From: Xylophilus sp.
GTDB lineage: Bacteria > Pseudomonadota > Gammaproteobacteria > Burkholderiales > Burkholderiaceae_C
Reading direction: 5' to 3'
DNA length: 60,146 nt
Assembly (NCBI GenBank): GCA_009914555.1
Contig: WNDY01000025.1
Span: forward strand, 1-60,146
The translations under genes were made by a program, and so were the position numbers. Within the stretch, counting starts at the first letter, position 1. Every line of letters starts with the position of its first letter. Shown in pieces: positions 58,107 to 60,146 of this stretch. The notes under the pieces were generated by a model. It saw only the letters and a program-made list of their open reading frames with translations. It was not told the origin of the DNA and made no database searches.

Positions 58107-58126
58107 AAAAGCGATATCTGTTTGCG
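58107..58126. promoter_or_regulatory. Shared motif AAAAGCGATAT in the porin/LysR intergenic region
   Basis: AAAAGCGATATCTGTTTGCG lies about 85-104 nt upstream of the porin start. The same motif, AAAAGCGATAT-N3-TTnGCG, recurs at 59927 upstream of the YrdC-like gene in the same orientation relative to the gene. TGTTTGCGCGAAA within it fits the LysR T-N11-A pattern. It is a likely binding site of the divergent LysR protein. Confidence 0.5.
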
Positions 58127-58179
58127 CGAAACGTTAGAGAATTTGGCGATTAAGCGCACGACCCGTACCAGGAGACATC

Positions 58180-59067
58180 ATGAAATTTGGAACCCTGCCC
58201 ACCTTGCAGGCGGTCGTCCGCCGAGGCAACTTCGCCGCCGCGGCCAACGAACTGGGACTCACGGCCAGCGCCGTGAGCCAGCAGATGCGGCAGCTGGAAG
58301 ACTATTTCGGCCAGCCGCTCTTCGATCGCTCGGGGCGTGCGGTGAAACCGACGGGGTTTGCGCTGGAAGTGGTCGCAACGGTCGAGGGTGCGCTGTCGGG
58401 ACTTCAGGCGTTGCGCGACCGCAGCCGGCCAGGAACGAGCGGGCGGGTGCGGCTCGGCGTCATCAACAGCGTGCAGTTGTCCACGCTGCCTGCCATCCTG
58501 CGGGTGGCGGCGCGCCGCTATCCCACGCTACAGATCGCACTGGAGCCGCAGAACACGTCGGAGAAGCTGCTGGAATCGCTGAAGGCAGGCGACATCGACG
58601 CTGCGGTGGTCGTGCGGCAGCGTGCCATCGCTTCGCGCAAGCTGGTCTGGAATGCGCTGGCCGAGGAGCCGTTCGTGCTGGTGTATCCGCGCGGGCACCA
58701 GGGCCCGAACTCTGTGCGCAGGATCGTTCGGGCGCTGCCGTGGGTGCGCTACAACACGGCGCTGGAGGGCGGGCGGATCGCCTCCTCGTTCATCAGGCAC
58801 ATCGCGCCGGGGCTGCAGCCGCGGTATGAGGTGATGACCACCGATGCCGTGATCGCGATGGTGGCGGAAGATCTCGGCTTCTCGGTCATCCCGCAACCGC
58901 GGCGGGCGATCCTGGACGCTTTGCCCGTGACGCTGGTGCGCCTGGGACGGCAGGTGCCCCCGCGGCAGATCCTGCTGGCGCGCCGGGCCGCGGATGGCGA
59001 GAACCGGCGCATCGACGCGCTCCTGGCCTGCATGCGCGAGGTGTATTCGCAGGCCGAAGAGGTCTGA
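58180..59067 (+). CDS. LysR-family regulator of the catabolic cluster
   Basis: The protein has 295 residues. Helix-turn-helix at ~5-60 contains LQAVVRRGNFAAAANELGLT and SAVSQQMRQLEDYFGQPLFD; the effector domain contains SGRVRLGVINSVQLSTLPAIL, LKAGDIDAAVVV and MVAEDLGFSVIPQP. It is divergent from the porin, so it likely activates the porin-lyase-hydratase operon in response to its substrate. AGGAG lies 6 nt before ATG 58180. Confidence 0.92.
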   Translation: MKFGTLPTLQAVVRRGNFAAAANELGLTASAVSQQMRQLEDYFGQPLFDRSGRAVKPTGFALEVVATVEGALSGLQALRDRSRPGTSGRVRLGVINSVQLSTLPAILRVAARRYPTLQIALEPQNTSEKLLESLKAGDIDAAVVVRQRAIASRKLVWNALAEEPFVLVYPRGHQGPNSVRRIVRALPWVRYNTALEGGRIASSFIRHIAPGLQPRYEVMTTDAVIAMVAEDLGFSVIPQPRRAILDALPVTLVRLGRQVPPRQILLARRAADGENRRIDALLACMREVYSQAEEV

Positions 59068-59106
59068 GAGCGTTCGCGGGCGCTTCTCGTTCCGTTGCCG
59101 GCGGTC

Positions 59107-59868
59107 TCAGGCGAACGGCGGCAGCGAGAATTCCTGCAGGTGGCCGGAGGGATTGCGGTCCCGGCCAGGATCGGCCGGCAAATCCACGTCGAACTGCCGC
59201 TTCAGCACATCCGCGATCAACTCGTAGCAGGAGCCTATCCGGATCACCGACATGTCGATGAAATTGATGATGGTGGAAGACCGGCCGTACACGTGGTAGC
59301 GGCGCAGGCCCCAGTCGACCTCGATATCGGCGATGGCACGGATCTCCGGCTGCACGTCTTCCAGCCGGAACTTGGTGCCTGTGCCGGTCATGTTGGCGGA
59401 GGATCCGAACACGGGGTGCAATGCCTCGCGGCTCAGGCGGCCGATCGCGGTGTGCAGCGGCCCTCCATTCAGCAGCATGCCAATCGTCCCGTGGGCCGTG
59501 CTCGCCTTGAAGGTGTCTGGATCGATCCTGTCCAGCAGCGGGTGGCCAGGCCGGATCGGCGCCACCACGCCCATCGGAAGGTCGTGGTCCACCGTGACGC
59601 AGTCGACCATGTCCTGCTTGCGCGGTTCGAGATCGTGGATCTCGCGCTGGCCGATGTCGTCGGTGATCAGGGCGTGGCGCTTGTGCCTGCCGCGCTGCTT
59701 GGTGCGAAAGACCTTGTCGACGGCTTCGGGCGAGCCGCCCCAGATGCCGTAGCCGACGGTGTTCGGGCAGATGGCTGTCCCACCGGCCGAGAGCACCTCC
59801 CACACCCGATGAATGGTGCTGTCGATGTGGAGACGGCTGCTGGGCAGCAGGGTGAATTGCGCGGCCAT
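59107..59868 (-). CDS. YrdC/Sua5-like domain protein, orphan paralogue
   Basis: The protein has 253 residues. The YrdC fold is seen in GGTAICPNTVGYGIWGGSPE, VFRTKQRGRHKRHALITDD and FGSSANMTGTGTKF, which match the PTDTVYGL, KxR and SSAN motifs of TsaC/Sua5. The first motif is altered (PNTVGYG). True TsaC proteins make threonylcarbamoyl-AMP for tRNA t6A; this copy sits beside a catabolic cluster and converges with its LysR gene, so a different (carbamoylation-like) role is possible. ATG 59868 has GGAAAG 7 nt upstream; 59928 would be a longer start. Confidence 0.7.
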   Translation of the reverse strand: MAAQFTLLPSSRLHIDSTIHRVWEVLSAGGTAICPNTVGYGIWGGSPEAVDKVFRTKQRGRHKRHALITDDIGQREIHDLEPRKQDMVDCVTVDHDLPMGVVAPIRPGHPLLDRIDPDTFKASTAHGTIGMLLNGGPLHTAIGRLSREALHPVFGSSANMTGTGTKFRLEDVQPEIRAIADIEVDWGLRRYHVYGRSSTIINFIDMSVIRIGSCYELIADVLKRQFDVDLPADPGRDRNPSGHLQEFSLPPFA

Positions 59869-59926
59869 GGATGTCTTTCCGGTCGAGTTGATGACGTCCG
59901 AAGCATAGGAAGACGGCAGCTCGGCC

Positions 59927-59946
59927 AAAAGCGATATTCATTGGCG
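59927..59946. promoter_or_regulatory. Second copy of the AAAAGCGATAT motif, upstream of the YrdC-like gene
   Basis: AAAAGCGATATTCATTGGCG lies about 60-78 nt before ATG 59868. It shares 11 leading bases plus TT-GCG with the site in the porin/LysR region, in the same orientation to the downstream gene. This suggests common control. Confidence 0.5.
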
Positions 59947-59961
59947 ATGCACATTAGAAAA

Positions 59962-60146
59962 TAAGAGCGGCTAACAAAACTCAGGAAGAAGTCGTAGGCA
60001 AATGATCGAGCAGGCAAGCGACAGCCATGCCAGATGGATGTCGATTCGACGTTCGAATCGGATGCGCAGCTTGCCCATACCTGCGAACCAAGCGTGAGTG
60101 CGTTCCACGACCCAGCGATGGCGCCCCAGGCGGTCGTTGCGCTCGA
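59962..60146 (-). mobile_element. IS5-family insertion sequence, 3' end, cut by the window edge
   Basis: The element contains the C-terminus of an IS5-type transposase and a short terminal sequence (GAGCGGCTAACAAAACT on the plus strand). It begins about 16 nt beyond the second AAAAGCGATAT motif. The far end, inverted repeat partner and target duplication lie outside the window. Confidence 0.8.
59971..60146 (-). CDS. IS5-family transposase, C-terminal fragment
   Basis: The last 57 residues are visible, ending at TAG 59971-59973. RNDRLGRHRWVVERTHAWF holds the catalytic Glu of the DDE triad (VVERT), and MGKLRIRFERRIDIHLAWLS is the typical IS5/IS1031-group tail. The N-terminal part and both Asp residues lie beyond the right edge. 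The visible frame is intact, so the element may be active. Confidence 0.9.
   Translation of the reverse strand, partial: ERNDRLGRHRWVVERTHAWFAGMGKLRIRFERRIDIHLAWLSLACSIICLRLLPEFC

Noticed and set aside
51148..60146. Tn7-like transposon downstream of glmS
   Set aside because: No tns genes or repeated terminal sites are seen; the position alone is not enough.

Overview
The window is high-GC DNA, dense in genes on both strands, from a beta-proteobacterium. The protein sequences and gene neighbourhoods (groESL, rplM-rpsI-erpA, tyrS-M23-anmK, TadE/Flp cluster, Bug-type receptor) fit Burkholderiales, most likely Comamonadaceae. This placement rests on recalled family resemblance, not on a search. 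Both ends lie inside insertion sequences: an IS256-like end at 1-124 and the tail of an IS5-family transposase at 59971-60146. The window therefore looks like a contig that stops at repeated IS copies.

Layout. 95-5894 (minus) is a Flp/Tad pilus operon, flp-cpaA-tadE-cpaB-cpaC-cpaE-cpaF, whose last gene is cut by the left IS before its Walker A motif. 6109-11970 (minus) holds mtgA, aroE, a TonB-like protein, an RNase II-family exoribonuclease, a YqiA-like esterase and mntR. Divergent from mntR is a four-gene Mn/Fe ABC operon (12158-15637) with an MntR-type palindrome over its -10 box. Then come rodA, a decayed amidase, tldD, and a deletion scar joining a 5'-truncated HpcH/HpaI aldolase to the C-terminus of a LysR regulator. 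aroG (DAHP synthase) follows, behind a 23-residue leader peptide rich in Phe, Tyr and Trp codons and an intrinsic terminator, which together form an apparent attenuator. Next are mpl, a NitT/TauT-like ABC pair, groES-groEL under a CIRCE element, and ahcY-tlyA-metF-rlpA behind an S-adenosylhomocysteine riboswitch.

32966-51147 is mostly housekeeping: rlmJ, a Ser/Thr kinase, rplM-rpsI, erpA, an MFS pump, anmK, an M23 peptidase, tyrS, a deletion-fused vapB/vapC remnant, a LysR/DUF2917 pair, glmU coupled to a soluble histidine kinase, an Aer-like chemoreceptor, an Lrp-type regulator and glmS. 51206-59868 is an accessory catabolic block directly downstream of glmS: porin, isocitrate-lyase-family C-C lyase, aconitase-family large and small subunits, Bug-type binding protein and acyl-CoA ligase, with a divergent LysR regulator and a YrdC-like protein. 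It plausibly imports and splits a branched di- or tricarboxylate and activates an acid product with CoA.

Non-coding signals. The strongest are the aroG attenuator, the SAH riboswitch, CIRCE and the MntR box. Less certain are a family of ~55-63-nt intergenic elements bounded by GGGGTAT/GGGGAGTAT-like ends, a set of -10-like boxes placed 6-8 nt before SD-less start codons (possible leaderless mRNAs), and a shared AAAAGCGATAT motif upstream of the porin and the YrdC-like gene. Gene decay recurs: IS insertion in cpaF, the amidase with several -1 shifts and internal deletions, the aldolase/LysR deletion, and the vapBC fusion. No rRNA, tRNA or CRISPR array was recognised.
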